Assembly: GCF_001274635.1 (NCBI RefSeq) | Contig: NZ_LBGV01000001.1 | Span: forward strand, 1,488,001 to 1,552,000 | Length of the DNA: 64,000 nt | Direction: 5' to 3' | DNA from: Persicobacter sp. CCB-QB2 | GTDB taxonomy: Bacteria > Bacteroidota > Bacteroidia > Cytophagales > Cyclobacteriaceae | Part shown: positions 1 to 8,600 of the stretch, piece after piece | Layout of the letters: each line of letters begins with the position of its first letter | How positions within the stretch are numbered: position 1 is the stretch's first letter | Program-made: the position numbers and the translations under genes | The notes under the pieces: generated by a model | What the model was told of the DNA's origin: nothing | Database searches by the model: none | What the model saw: only the letters and a program-made list of their open reading frames with translations

Positions 1-850
1 TGGCTTTTACTCCTTTGCCTACCAGACTGGCGACTGGCGCTAAGAAAGAGAGTAAGCCCAATTGTCCCAGGCCGCCAAGCCCAAGCATTTGCCGGGGCTG
101 CATTTCATAATAGGTGGTACCATCGAAGAATAGCATGTCGTCTTCCGGTCCGTAAATGCCCTGAATTTCTTCCGAATAATAGAGCTGTTGATTAGCTGAG
201 GCGGATTTTTCAATGGGCTGGAAAGATTCTTCCACCCCCTCTAATCCATTGAGGAAACGAATGGGTAACATGCTTTTATCGTATTTTTTACTGAATGGCT
301 TTTCCTGATCGAACTGGCTGAGCACCGGATCAATGGTGGCATAAGGCTTGGGCATGGAGCCGTCTTTATTCGGGACAATCACATAGACATGCTGATAACT
401 TTCTCGGCCATTGTAGGCCGTTTTTCGAAGCTTGTGCGCAATGCCCAAATTGTACAAAATGGAGCTGGCTAAAATCGAATAGCAATCACAATCCACGCCT
501 TCGGCCCGGTCTGCCCATGACCTCGCAGGTCGACGCAATTGTTCTTCGTGTCGGGCGTCAGGGGTGTATTGGATATGATGATAGATGAAATTCCAAATGT
601 TTCGGGCAGTCTCATAATCATTCTTGCCTTTTAAAACAGTGGAAATCCTTTGGGTATCTTTTAGGGTCTGCTCAATGATTTGCCCCATGAATTTGAGGGT
701 ATCAAAGCTATCGCCCGAATGCGTCAATAAAGGATTGGTCCTTTCCGGCTTGGGGAAATACCGATCGAACTCCCTGCCGGATTTAATCTTCCGCTTACCA
801 CTGGCCACAAGGCCCAAATGATCATTGCCGTTCAAATATCTCACAATCAT
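1..850 (-). CDS. Transglutaminase-like cysteine protein, 3' end cut by window edge
   Basis: An open frame runs from an ATG at 850 to the window edge, giving 283 codons without a stop. The product has a transglutaminase-like core: the segment GVDCDCYS near residue 120 supplies the nucleophilic Cys, YQHVYVIV near residue 152 the His, and ATIDPVL near residue 170 the Asp. This is the order of a papain/transglutaminase fold. The last visible residues are Gly- and Leu-rich and hydrophobic (GLGGLGQLGLLSFLAP), suggesting a membrane-interacting tail. No signal peptide is visible. The start overlaps the stop of the LEA14-like gene by 3 bases, so the two are translationally coupled. Family membership is inferred from motif order; the substrate is unknown. 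Confidence 0.8.
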   Translation of the reverse strand, partial: MIVRYLNGNDHLGLVASGKRKIKSGREFDRYFPKPERTNPLLTHSGDSFDTLKFMGQIIEQTLKDTQRISTVLKGKNDYETARNIWNFIYHHIQYTPDARHEEQLRRPARSWADRAEGVDCDCYSILASSILYNLGIAHKLRKTAYNGRESYQHVYVIVPNKDGSMPKPYATIDPVLSQFDQEKPFSKKYDKSMLPIRFLNGLEGVEESFQPIEKSASANQQLYYSEEIQGIYGPEDDMLFFDGTTYYEMQPRQMLGLGGLGQLGLLSFLAPVASLVGKGVKA

Positions 851-1296
851 AGCTGAAAAGTTTTGGTGTGAGACAATGACTGCCCATTCAGTTTGCCGGT
901 GACTTTCGCCACGATGGTGGCGCCTTTCAAACTGAAATTGCTCAGCATATTCCGAACGGTCGAAAAGGGCAGCTCCAGGGTGATATTATTGATGCGCTGC
1001 GTGCTTCCGGCTTTGATCTCAAATGACTGATGGATGGAATAACCTTCCACCAACGGATTCAAAACACCAGGAGCCTTCTGGTGAAAAAGCTTCACAAAAA
1101 CATCCTGCACATGAGCATCAATATTCGAAACATTGATCACCTGCAAGTCCACCTTGAAAGTCAGTTTGGTCAGGTCCACCGAATGGAGTCGCACCGCTTT
1201 TAAATCCAATTTCACCTGATCAGATAAGTGAGCGAATTGATTGTACAGCATGCCCGCGCCTATAATTGCCGATATGATAAGTCCTGCTTGGATCAT
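847..1296 (-). CDS. LEA type 2 (LEA14/WHy-like) family protein
   Basis: The 149-residue protein starts with one hydrophobic segment (residues 2-20) and continues with a single domain of alternating beta strands. It has LEA14/WHy-type phrases such as LTFKVDLQVINVSN near residue 47 and IQ-free amphipathic strands up to residue 149. LEA14-like domains in bacteria are usually periplasmic or membrane-anchored and of unclear function. The gene is the first of a coupled pair with the transglutaminase-like gene. A small divergent HTH gene lies 156 bp away. Such pairs often sit in phage-like or plasmid-like regions, but nothing else here proves that. Confidence 0.7.
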   Translation of the reverse strand: MIQAGLIISAIIGAGMLYNQFAHLSDQVKLDLKAVRLHSVDLTKLTFKVDLQVINVSNIDAHVQDVFVKLFHQKAPGVLNPLVEGYSIHQSFEIKAGSTQRINNITLELPFSTVRNMLSNFSLKGATIVAKVTGKLNGQSLSHTKTFQL

Positions 1297-1386
1297 ATCG
1301 ATTTAACTGTAACCGCTATCGCTCATCAGGCATTTTTAAGCAAGCGCGACCATTTTCAGGCTAGAAAGTGCAACAAAGTGCATTAT

Positions 1387-1417
1387 AGTTCATGAACTGA
1401 CGAATAATTTGCGCAAA
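1387..1417. promoter_or_regulatory. Candidate operator: two palindromes between divergent genes
   Basis: The gap between the LEA14-like gene and the HTH gene holds a perfect 12-bp palindrome AGTTCATGAACT (1387-1398) and a perfect 10-bp palindrome TTTGCGCAAA (1408-1417). Just before them AAGTGCA occurs twice with 10-bp spacing (about 1367-1382). This is a plausible binding region for the adjacent HTH protein; function is inferred from position only. Confidence 0.35.
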
Positions 1418-1452
1418 AGATAGTTATTCTACATGAACCAACATTTAACCTG

Positions 1453-1626
1453 ATGAATGCAGAAGAACTCAATGGGATGTACACAAGGATTGAAGTGGCT
1501 CGTATGCTCAATATTCACCGCAATACCCTGCGCCTGTACATGAAACGCTATGGAGTGGAAGTCGAAAAGAGGCGGTTGTCGATAAAGGATGTGAAGCGGA
1601 TTTTTGAGGCTTTGGGGATGGGGTGA
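1453..1626 (+). CDS. Small helix-turn-helix protein (excisionase/MerR-like), 57 aa
   Basis: An ATG at 1453 opens a 57-residue frame ending with TGA at 1624-1626. Residues 9-35 (YTRIEVARMLNIHRNTLRLY) form a recognisable helix-turn-helix of the HTH_17/excisionase type, followed by a basic wing-like stretch (KRRLSIKDVKRIF). Such proteins bind DNA as small regulators or excisionases. It is divergent from the LEA14-like gene, with palindromic DNA in between, so autoregulation or control of that pair is likely. A longer antisense frame (1429-1719) covers the same DNA but has no recognisable domain and was rejected. Confidence 0.7.
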   Translation: MNAEELNGMYTRIEVARMLNIHRNTLRLYMKRYGVEVEKRRLSIKDVKRIFEALGMG

Positions 1627-1793
1627 AATATTATTCAAGCGCCGTTTTTTTGATGTTAATAAAACATCCCTTCTATAATCGGAATAAAAATTGATATTTC
1701 TCTTTTCTATTAAAGTCAAAAGCCATAAGTTTGAAATAGTATGATTCCAATAAAATAAATAACTATATAAACTTAACGTTACATTTTTTAAAA

Positions 1794-3401
1794 ATGCATT
1801 TACCTACTTTACAAAAAAACTCACGAATAAGAAGTTGGGTTATCTTATCTCTATTTAGTGTTATACTTATATATACTACATCGTGTAAAAAGGACGATAC
1901 TGTAGAACCAATCGGTACAGATTCCTTTTTGACTGATTCGGATATGGAAAATATGACTAAGTTGGGAAACCAGTTGGATAATCCATTTTCTGTAAAAAAT
2001 ATGAGTTTGGCATGGGAAAACCTAAAAAAGGAAAATTCAAAATTAAGAATGGGAAACAGTGAGGATGTTATTAAGACAACTCATCTGTATTTAAAATTTA
2101 TTCCGAAAAATGAAGAGCAGCTTTCCATTTTGGCAAGAGACACTTCCTTGGTACTATACACATATCCTCTAGATTATGAAATAGTAAAGGAAGGAAATTT
2201 TTACCATGACCCCAGTGTTCCAGTTTCTCAGCCTACTTATCAATATTGCGCTATTGAAAAAGACCAACAAATACCCGAACAAATTGAATATGAGGTATTG
2301 GAGGAATTATTTATCCCAGATGAGGCTGAAAATAATGAAAATGTTAGGTTGAACTCAATTTTTAATGAGGAGATTACACAACAATTAATCGATGAAGCTT
2401 ATCGAATAACTGGAAATGAAGATTTTAGCTCTGAAAATTCTAAAGTTGCTGCAAGTAAATGGCGACCTTCTGGAAGAATTCGAGTTTGGGATGATGTAAG
2501 AGGTAATTGGAGTGGTGTTGTAGGGGTGGAAGTTAGGGCTAGACGCTGGTTTACAACTTATAAGGGACAGACAAATTCAACGGGTTCTTTTACTTGTAAT
2601 GGAACTTTTAGAAGGGATGCTAATTATTCTTTAAAATGGGAGCAATATCATTACAGTATACGCTCTGGTTCTTTCGGCCAAGCAAAACTAGATGGGCCTA
2701 AAAGAAGAGGAAGTTGGTTTCGTGATATTGGTAATAATGAATTGCAAAAACTATATGCCTTTATTCACTTAGCATCCTATAATTATTATTACGGGAATCG
2801 TTTATGGTTAAAGAGACCGCCTTTAAATGGAATTTTTAAGCCCCAGATGAAGATTGGCGGACACGATGAAGATGGTCGATCAAATCACAATAAAAATAGA
2901 AGGTGTTTAGGTTTTAGCGATCGAATTAGAATTTTTCGAAACATAAATGGAAGTCGAAGAAATTCTGAAGAAATTTATAACGTTACGCTTCACGAATTAG
3001 CACATGCCTCACATTGGGAGCTTCGAAAAGGGAATTGGAGTAGCACAGAAGGAAAGTTAAAAGAAAGCTGGGCCTTAGGTGCTGCCTGGGCGCTAACAAG
3101 GTTGAGATATCCGAATCATGATCAATGGGAAAATGTATCTTTTGAATGGATGAGAAATGAGGGAGAAGGCAATTATACGCCTTTAATAATTGATTTAATT
3201 GATAATGTAAATCAGGGAGCGACTAATACCGCAAGGCCGTTTGATCGGGTAACAGGTTATTCCATTCGTGAAATCGAAGCGGTACTGAGTAGATGCAAAA
3301 ATATAGCCCAATTGCAAAATGAATTAGATGCCCGATATAATAAAAATTCGGATGAATTTTTAGATGAGTTATTTGAACAATATATTAATTTAGAAAGATG
3401 A
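1794..3401 (+). CDS. Surface lipoprotein with a zinc-metalloprotease motif
   Basis: The 535-residue product begins with a lipoprotein signal: a hydrophobic segment to residue 30, then the lipobox TTSC with CKKDD, typical of Bacteroidota outer-membrane lipoproteins. Near residue 400 it has HELAHASH, an HExxH zinc-binding motif with a further His three residues on; KESWALG about 20 residues later could give a third, glutamate ligand. The middle (residues 225-330) is rich in Trp, Tyr and Arg. I do not recognise a named family. It overlaps the next lipoprotein gene by 4 bases, so the two form one operon closed by a terminator near 3850. Likely a secreted peptidase acting outside the cell; substrate unknown. 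Confidence 0.7.
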   Translation: MHLPTLQKNSRIRSWVILSLFSVILIYTTSCKKDDTVEPIGTDSFLTDSDMENMTKLGNQLDNPFSVKNMSLAWENLKKENSKLRMGNSEDVIKTTHLYLKFIPKNEEQLSILARDTSLVLYTYPLDYEIVKEGNFYHDPSVPVSQPTYQYCAIEKDQQIPEQIEYEVLEELFIPDEAENNENVRLNSIFNEEITQQLIDEAYRITGNEDFSSENSKVAASKWRPSGRIRVWDDVRGNWSGVVGVEVRARRWFTTYKGQTNSTGSFTCNGTFRRDANYSLKWEQYHYSIRSGSFGQAKLDGPKRRGSWFRDIGNNELQKLYAFIHLASYNYYYGNRLWLKRPPLNGIFKPQMKIGGHDEDGRSNHNKNRRCLGFSDRIRIFRNINGSRRNSEEIYNVTLHELAHASHWELRKGNWSSTEGKLKESWALGAAWALTRLRYPNHDQWENVSFEWMRNEGEGNYTPLIIDLIDNVNQGATNTARPFDRVTGYSIREIEAVLSRCKNIAQLQNELDARYNKNSDEFLDELFEQYINLER

Positions 3402-3832
3402 GAAATATTATATTTTTGGGACTTGGCCTTTTATTCATCACAAGTTGTGGTGATTGTGATGATTGCGGACCGAACCGCGTATCGGAGTATTCAATTACTA
3501 ATAGCACAGGAAATGGAATACGCATAATTTGGTACGGTTTGTCTACTGAAGATGACAATATAGATGCTGAATTTGACCTTTCTGCCGGGGAGAAAAAAAT
3601 ATTGTACGGATCCTCTTTGGAGGGAGCAACTGGTCCTTTAACGCTACCTCCATTTGGAGCATCCCCCTCTTATGATTCCGTAAAGGTAATTTTTTCGGAA
3701 GGTTCTGAGCTTTTGTATCTGCCAAATAATTGTGACCAGCATAATAACCCTCTTTGTGAAAGTAGCTATGAGTTGGTAAAGGATGTTGATAATAAGGAAG
3801 AAAAGATCCGAATTTGGAATCTGGAGTACTAA
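3398..3832 (+). CDS. Small Cys-rich lipoprotein, unknown function
   Basis: The 144-residue product has a lipoprotein signal: hydrophobic residues 3-15, lipobox FITSC, then a Cys-rich GDCDDCG stretch. The rest is one domain predicted mostly as beta strands, with no family I recognise. Two further Cys near residues 110-120 may pair. The start overlaps the stop of the metalloprotease-like lipoprotein (ATGA), which implies translational coupling. It may be a partner or inhibitor of that protein, but this is inference from the operon only. Confidence 0.6.
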   Translation: MRNIIFLGLGLLFITSCGDCDDCGPNRVSEYSITNSTGNGIRIIWYGLSTEDDNIDAEFDLSAGEKKILYGSSLEGATGPLTLPPFGASPSYDSVKVIFSEGSELLYLPNNCDQHNNPLCESSYELVKDVDNKEEKIRIWNLEY

Positions 3833-3849
3833 TTTTTCCGACTTATAAA

Positions 3850-3883
3850 GAAAAAAGGCCAACAACTTTGTTGGTCTTTTTTT
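3850..3883. terminator. Intrinsic terminator after the lipoprotein operon, probably bidirectional
   Basis: Stem GGCCAACA/TGTTGGTC with a CTT-type loop, flanked by an A-run on the left and a T-run on the right (3857-3883). It lies between the convergent lipoprotein operon and brxL and can stop transcription from both sides. Confidence 0.8.
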
Positions 3884-3887
3884 GTAG

Positions 3888-5954
3888 TTATATCGTAGTA
3901 ATAGGGATCTTTTTTTCTTTAATATATATTATACTACACTGCCTGCACAACCTTTGCGTCGGTACAAAAATTCCCAGATCAAAGCGATTAGAATTCTGGC
4001 TGCTTTGGAAAATATCGAGTCCTCTTCCAAGTACAATGCGCCAGCCATTATTCATGGTCAGGGAGCGGTCGTGCATGGTTTCATTGAATTCGAATTCAAA
4101 GCTGATGCCGGTTCTTTTTAGTTGATCCTGAATGTCTTCGAAGTTATTCACCGAGCTGGATAGGTACTCCGCCTTATTATTCGTGATGAGCTTGAATTTA
4201 ATTTCCTGATCGGGTGTTTTGACCTCAAAGAGCAAGGAGATGAATTCCATCAGGTTTTTGATCTGATGTGGGGTCCGGATATATGGATCCTGTAGAATAA
4301 TTTCTGAAGCTCCTATGAGATATTCCTTGAATAAACCCTGATAGGATATGCCTCTCTGGTTTTCAAAAATCTGTTTTTCTCCTTCAAAGAGTGGCTTACT
4401 TTCAGCGTCCTCAACCGAAGGCGCTGAAGGAAGGTCTTTGGTTTTTGGTGCAGGGACATCAGCAGGTGTTTTCTTTTCAACCGTTGATGTATGCGTATTT
4501 TGATACTCAATTTCTTCAAGCGTGATAACCTTTTGCTTACTTTCGGAAGAATTGATGGTATAACTAAAGTCTACCTCCTCAAAGGTTTCATCCATTTTCC
4601 GCAACTGCTCCTTCACTCTCCGGCGGTTTTCAATGGCGAAGTCCAGTAATTCTTTACCTTCTTCTTCAGTGAATTCCCCGTTTGGAAAGATGATTTTCAC
4701 AAGGCCGGAGAATGTCTTGGCTATAGCCGTTTTGTCGCGGGTGGTGATGCTGTTAGACAGCTGGAAATATTGCTCATAGCTATGGCTGAAGTCCTCTTTT
4801 CGAAGCCCTTTTAATACCTCCGCCAGATAATCGACAATGAATCCAAAATCACTGGTGAACATTTCATTCCGCAATTTATCTACTTCCCAACCCGGTAAGT
4901 AGCCATGCATACGATCCAAAAAGGCGGTATCATAATAGTCCTTTGGTAAGGCTTCAAACAGGTTGGAATGCTTGAGCATATAGGGAACGGAACGGTCCGT
5001 ATTGCCAACAAATACCATGGAGGCTGCAGCACTGTACACATTGGTGCCTCTGGAGAAGGACTTATTGGCCATATAGTTTTTCATAATATCGACTAGCCCA
5101 CGATCCACTTTTTTGGTTTTGCCGGCAAATTCATCATAGGCCACCACATCCCAATAACCTACTAAACCAATTTCTCCGTTGCTGTTATTAACAAACAGCT
5201 TGGCTTTGGATACTTCCCCTCCCGAAATCAAAATTCCATGGGGAGACATTTCAGAAAAAATATGGGATTTTCCGGTGCCCTTTGGGCCAAGTTCAATCAG
5301 GTTGTAATTGTTTTCTACATAGGGGATCAGACGGCACAGCTGAATTAGTTTGGAGCGGAAGGAAAACTCCTTTGGATTCAGGCCAATACTTTGCATCAGG
5401 GCATCAATCCATTCAATTCTGGAGAAGTGCTCCCTGGCTTTTTTGTACTCTTCAATATCTGCCTCCGGAATCTGAATGGGCTTCAGATTTTCTACTATCC
5501 AGGGGTTGGTCCCTTTTTCATCGGTAGCCAAATAGCCCATGGTCAGGATACACCACACGCCACCGGAAAGCAACTTTTGATTCGCTTTGATGATCTCATC
5601 GCCAATGGGTACCCCATTTAGCCCCAGGTTAGCAAAAAAGGCCTCGTATTGATCTTTTTTGTCATTCAGTTTAACGGAGATTTTATCGATGATCCGGTGA
5701 GAACCCTGCTCGCGGATAGTAGATTTAATGATTTGAGCCTCATCGCGATGAACGAAATGCCTGGATATTATATTTTTTACGGTTTCGACCCCACCTTCAA
5801 TAGTGGCTTCATCATTGGTCGCACAGTATTGTCCTAGAAGATACTCCAACACATAAGTAGGCACAATGGCATTGCCCTTCACTTTTTTGGTCAGGTCTTT
5901 ACGAACTACTTTTCCTTCAAAAAATTTATTCAGCTTTTCGTTGATTATGCTCAT
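3888..5954 (-). CDS. brxL: BREX protein BrxL, AAA+ ATPase with a MIT_C-like C-terminal domain
   Basis: BrxL is the Lon-like AAA+ component of type 1 BREX phage defence; characterised homologues form DNA-binding ring assemblies. The 688-residue product has the conserved N-terminal BrxL region (1-200), Walker A GPKGTGKS at 223-230, a Walker B-like DVVAYDEFAG near 268-277 and FVGNTDRS near 315. After a Pro/Glu-rich linker (about 480-535) the C-terminal 150 residues (GLFKEYLIGASEIILQDPYI, then RGLDIF and a final RLCRQ segment) resemble the MIT_C phospholipase-D-like fold rather than a Lon protease domain. It lies 10 bp after pglZ, in one transcript. The last gene of the locus, it faces a bidirectional terminator. 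Confidence 0.92.
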   Translation of the reverse strand: MSIINEKLNKFFEGKVVRKDLTKKVKGNAIVPTYVLEYLLGQYCATNDEATIEGGVETVKNIISRHFVHRDEAQIIKSTIREQGSHRIIDKISVKLNDKKDQYEAFFANLGLNGVPIGDEIIKANQKLLSGGVWCILTMGYLATDEKGTNPWIVENLKPIQIPEADIEEYKKAREHFSRIEWIDALMQSIGLNPKEFSFRSKLIQLCRLIPYVENNYNLIELGPKGTGKSHIFSEMSPHGILISGGEVSKAKLFVNNSNGEIGLVGYWDVVAYDEFAGKTKKVDRGLVDIMKNYMANKSFSRGTNVYSAAASMVFVGNTDRSVPYMLKHSNLFEALPKDYYDTAFLDRMHGYLPGWEVDKLRNEMFTSDFGFIVDYLAEVLKGLRKEDFSHSYEQYFQLSNSITTRDKTAIAKTFSGLVKIIFPNGEFTEEEGKELLDFAIENRRRVKEQLRKMDETFEEVDFSYTINSSESKQKVITLEEIEYQNTHTSTVEKKTPADVPAPKTKDLPSAPSVEDAESKPLFEGEKQIFENQRGISYQGLFKEYLIGASEIILQDPYIRTPHQIKNLMEFISLLFEVKTPDQEIKFKLITNNKAEYLSSSVNNFEDIQDQLKRTGISFEFEFNETMHDRSLTMNNGWRIVLGRGLDIFQSSQNSNRFDLGIFVPTQRLCRQCSIIYIKEKKIPITTI

Positions 5955-5964
5955 CAGTAAAAAA

Positions 5965-8460
5965 TTAAAAATCGGTAGGTATTGAAATATTCATGGTGTA
6001 AAAGAACTCTTTGTATTTAGTCCATTTTGAAGTGCCCTCAACAGGAGTTTCAAGCCTTAAGGCCACCTGCTGGTTTTTGTATCTGGCGCTGGCCTCATAG
6101 TTCAGCTTAAAATGGTGTGTTTGTTCTCTCTGGCGTTCCATGGCCGCTTCTGAGTCAAAATTATAGGTAAATACATCACTTAACAGTACCCCATCCTGAC
6201 TATAAATTCCGGCACGGATTTTTTGGGCCAAGCAGTTTTGACTAACCGGCTCTGACTGCATAAAGGAAACCGCCAGTGCTCCGGTGGTAATTCTTTCCAC
6301 AGACCGAATGATATCAATTTCTACTGCTTTGACCGTATTGCTTCTCTTTTTGCTGATTTTTATCAAAGGGATGACCATTTCCTGCAAGCTGGCTCCCCCG
6401 TGAATGAATCTGGCCCCTGCGCCACTAATGCGATATCGGTTAACGGATTTTGGGAGCAAAAATTCCGCCTCTCCTTTTAAGCCTAATTGTTCACTGTTCC
6501 ATTTTTGAGCGGAGTCTTCCTGTGGTAATCCTTGCCCTATGATAAAACGGCGGTTCTTTTTCCAGATTACTTTGTCCTCTGCTGCCGTAGCGCAATAATC
6601 ACTTTCCTGTACTTCAGAAGCCTGATACAGGAAGCCATGATCCGCCGTGATAAAGATATTATTCCCATTCAGGTTGGTGATTTTTTTCACCAGTTGCAGC
6701 AGGGTATTCATGGTTTCTGCTGTAGCTGCGGGCACCTGTTGCTCGGTGGTTTTGTCATCACCGGTTTTGTCTATTTGGTTATGGTAAACGTAAATCAGGT
6801 CATATTGCTTTACATATTCCCGCCCCTGGTCACGGTTCAGATTCAGAAAATTATCAGCCGTAATGGCACCGGCTCTTTCGCCTGCAGCAGAGTTTTGCTG
6901 AAGAATTTTAGTTCTTCCTTCTAGCCCCATGGCCGTGATTTCGCCCACCTGAACCGCATCGCTTCCGGCTTTGATGCTCAGGCTGTTTTTATGCGGCAAC
7001 AGGGCGGCCATTCCCAGCTGCGTGTAGGAGGGCAAAGCACTGAAAAGGGGCGTAATACCGGCTTCGAATCGGTTTTCCTGTAAAATTTTTTGCTGAAGTT
7101 CCTTTCCGCATTCAAAGCGAAGGGCATCGGAAACAATCACAAACAAGCGCTTGCCCTGCTCCGGAAATGGCGCTACATAATTAGTGTAAAAGCCTTGCTG
7201 GTTGGTGTCGTTCAGCGGCAGGCGCTCCATGCGGTCCAGCACCTTCTGCCATTGGTTATTCAGTGGCAGGAGCCAGTCATTGGCATAGCGTTTATTTATC
7301 ACTTCAAACAGGGCTGCCAGTGGATCTTTTTCTTCAATTTTCAACCATGCCTGCAGGAAATGACGATAGGCCATATCCACCTGATACAGTGCATTGGAAT
7401 AAAGAGAAATTCCCTGACTGAAGTCCTGCAGTTCTTCTTTTGATAATGCTTTCTGCAGGGAAATTATCCGGCTGGCCTGCAGGATACACTGATAATAATC
7501 TGCATACAGCGGATACCAGCATTTATTTTCTCTTTGCTTGATCATGCTTAGCACCTGATCATGAGGGAGCGCTTGCTGGTGGACGTTTTCGGCCAGTTGC
7601 AGGACGATGTGCTGCTCGGCTTTTCGGAATAGATTGTCTTTTAGTAGCGTCTGAAGGCTGCTCTCCTCAGCCTTAGTAGCTACCTGAAGGTCTTCTGCTA
7701 CCCGCTTACTCATTTCATAAAAACCGGCTTGCATGGATTGGCTGTCCTGCCATTGCCATAGCAACAGGCCGGAATCACCACTAAGCTTTTTTTCCTGGGT
7801 AAACAGCGGGGAATTCTCCTGGAATACTTCCACCATGAAATCATAGATGCCAGGCGTTTCTGACTGGTAGCCATATCTTTTTTCCACCAACTTCCAGAGC
7901 ACCTTTTCCAGCTTAAAACGCTTGAGTTCGTCCGGAATTTTATTTTCCTCTTCCAGAAAGGATTTGGTTAGTTGCCACAAAAAGTGATCAAGGCTGGCCT
8001 GTTTACTTTTGAAAACCTGCTGGAGCATTTTTAAATGCAGGGAGTTCATTGATTCGTCTTCGGAAATTACAGCCTGTAGTTTTTGCAGGCGCTCTTTGGC
8101 TTTGAAAAATTCCAGATGTTCCTGAATCAGGCCAGCAAAGTCCGAAGGCAGATTTAAATCCTGCAAAAGCACTGCTTTTTGGTCGGTTTGGAAAACGAAG
8201 TGGGCCAATTCAAGGTCCAGCAGCCAGTGTTGGTCATTGGCGGGTCTTCCTTCGGGAAAATACAGCAGGAACTTCTCCTTTTCTGCCGACTTTGAGATTT
8301 GATAACGAAGGGCAAATTCATTGTTTTGAATCCGGACTTTTTCAATGCCGGGCGTATTCAGTTGCTCAAATTCCTGCTCAAATTCCTGTTTTTCATCATA
8401 CCAGAATATCAGCTTATGCTGTTCAAAATGTTTTGCCAGTGCGTTCGCTACCTTCGTCAT
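5965..8460 (-). CDS. pglZ: BREX phosphatase-like protein PglZ (type A)
   Basis: PglZ is a core component of BREX, belonging to the alkaline phosphatase superfamily, and is required for both host methylation and phage exclusion. The 831-residue product has metal-binding motif FVIVSDALRFE near residue 441, SYTQLGMAALLP near 480 and ITADHGFLYQ near 605, the last two typical of the PglZ catalytic domain. The N-terminal 400 residues are mostly helical. The start at 8460 is 140 bp from the divergent restriction gene, so it probably has its own promoter in that gap and forms a pglZ-brxL transcript separate from brxABC-pglX. Confidence 0.94.
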   Translation of the reverse strand: MTKVANALAKHFEQHKLIFWYDEKQEFEQEFEQLNTPGIEKVRIQNNEFALRYQISKSAEKEKFLLYFPEGRPANDQHWLLDLELAHFVFQTDQKAVLLQDLNLPSDFAGLIQEHLEFFKAKERLQKLQAVISEDESMNSLHLKMLQQVFKSKQASLDHFLWQLTKSFLEEENKIPDELKRFKLEKVLWKLVEKRYGYQSETPGIYDFMVEVFQENSPLFTQEKKLSGDSGLLLWQWQDSQSMQAGFYEMSKRVAEDLQVATKAEESSLQTLLKDNLFRKAEQHIVLQLAENVHQQALPHDQVLSMIKQRENKCWYPLYADYYQCILQASRIISLQKALSKEELQDFSQGISLYSNALYQVDMAYRHFLQAWLKIEEKDPLAALFEVINKRYANDWLLPLNNQWQKVLDRMERLPLNDTNQQGFYTNYVAPFPEQGKRLFVIVSDALRFECGKELQQKILQENRFEAGITPLFSALPSYTQLGMAALLPHKNSLSIKAGSDAVQVGEITAMGLEGRTKILQQNSAAGERAGAITADNFLNLNRDQGREYVKQYDLIYVYHNQIDKTGDDKTTEQQVPAATAETMNTLLQLVKKITNLNGNNIFITADHGFLYQASEVQESDYCATAAEDKVIWKKNRRFIIGQGLPQEDSAQKWNSEQLGLKGEAEFLLPKSVNRYRISGAGARFIHGGASLQEMVIPLIKISKKRSNTVKAVEIDIIRSVERITTGALAVSFMQSEPVSQNCLAQKIRAGIYSQDGVLLSDVFTYNFDSEAAMERQREQTHHFKLNYEASARYKNQQVALRLETPVEGTSKWTKYKEFFYTMNISIPTDF

Positions 8461-8600
8461 ATTTTTATTTTATTGGACGGTCAAGTTAAAAAATATTGGC
8501 GGGAATTTCATGATTTTCCATCGGTGGGAGTAAGCATTGCCGCATTTTTATTTTTACATTTAGATTTTTATCTACAATATTTTTAAACACGAGAAAGCAC
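8461..8600. promoter_or_regulatory. Divergent intergenic region between pglZ and the GmrSD-type gene
   Basis: This 140-bp AT-rich gap is the only non-coding DNA between two divergently read defence genes and must hold both start sites. A run of T-rich sequence (about 8540-8585) includes TACATTTA, a near match to the Bacteroidota -7 element TAnnTTTG. No clear operator palindrome was found. Confidence 0.4.

Noticed and set aside
1429..1719. 96-residue open frame on the minus strand
   Set aside because: It is antisense to a better supported HTH gene, its composition is irregular and it shows no domain or signal.
3888..3960. Possible frameshift at the end of brxL
   Set aside because: An alternative frame also ends soon, but the annotated frame keeps an RLCRQ-type ending with the expected following strand, so no frameshift is needed.
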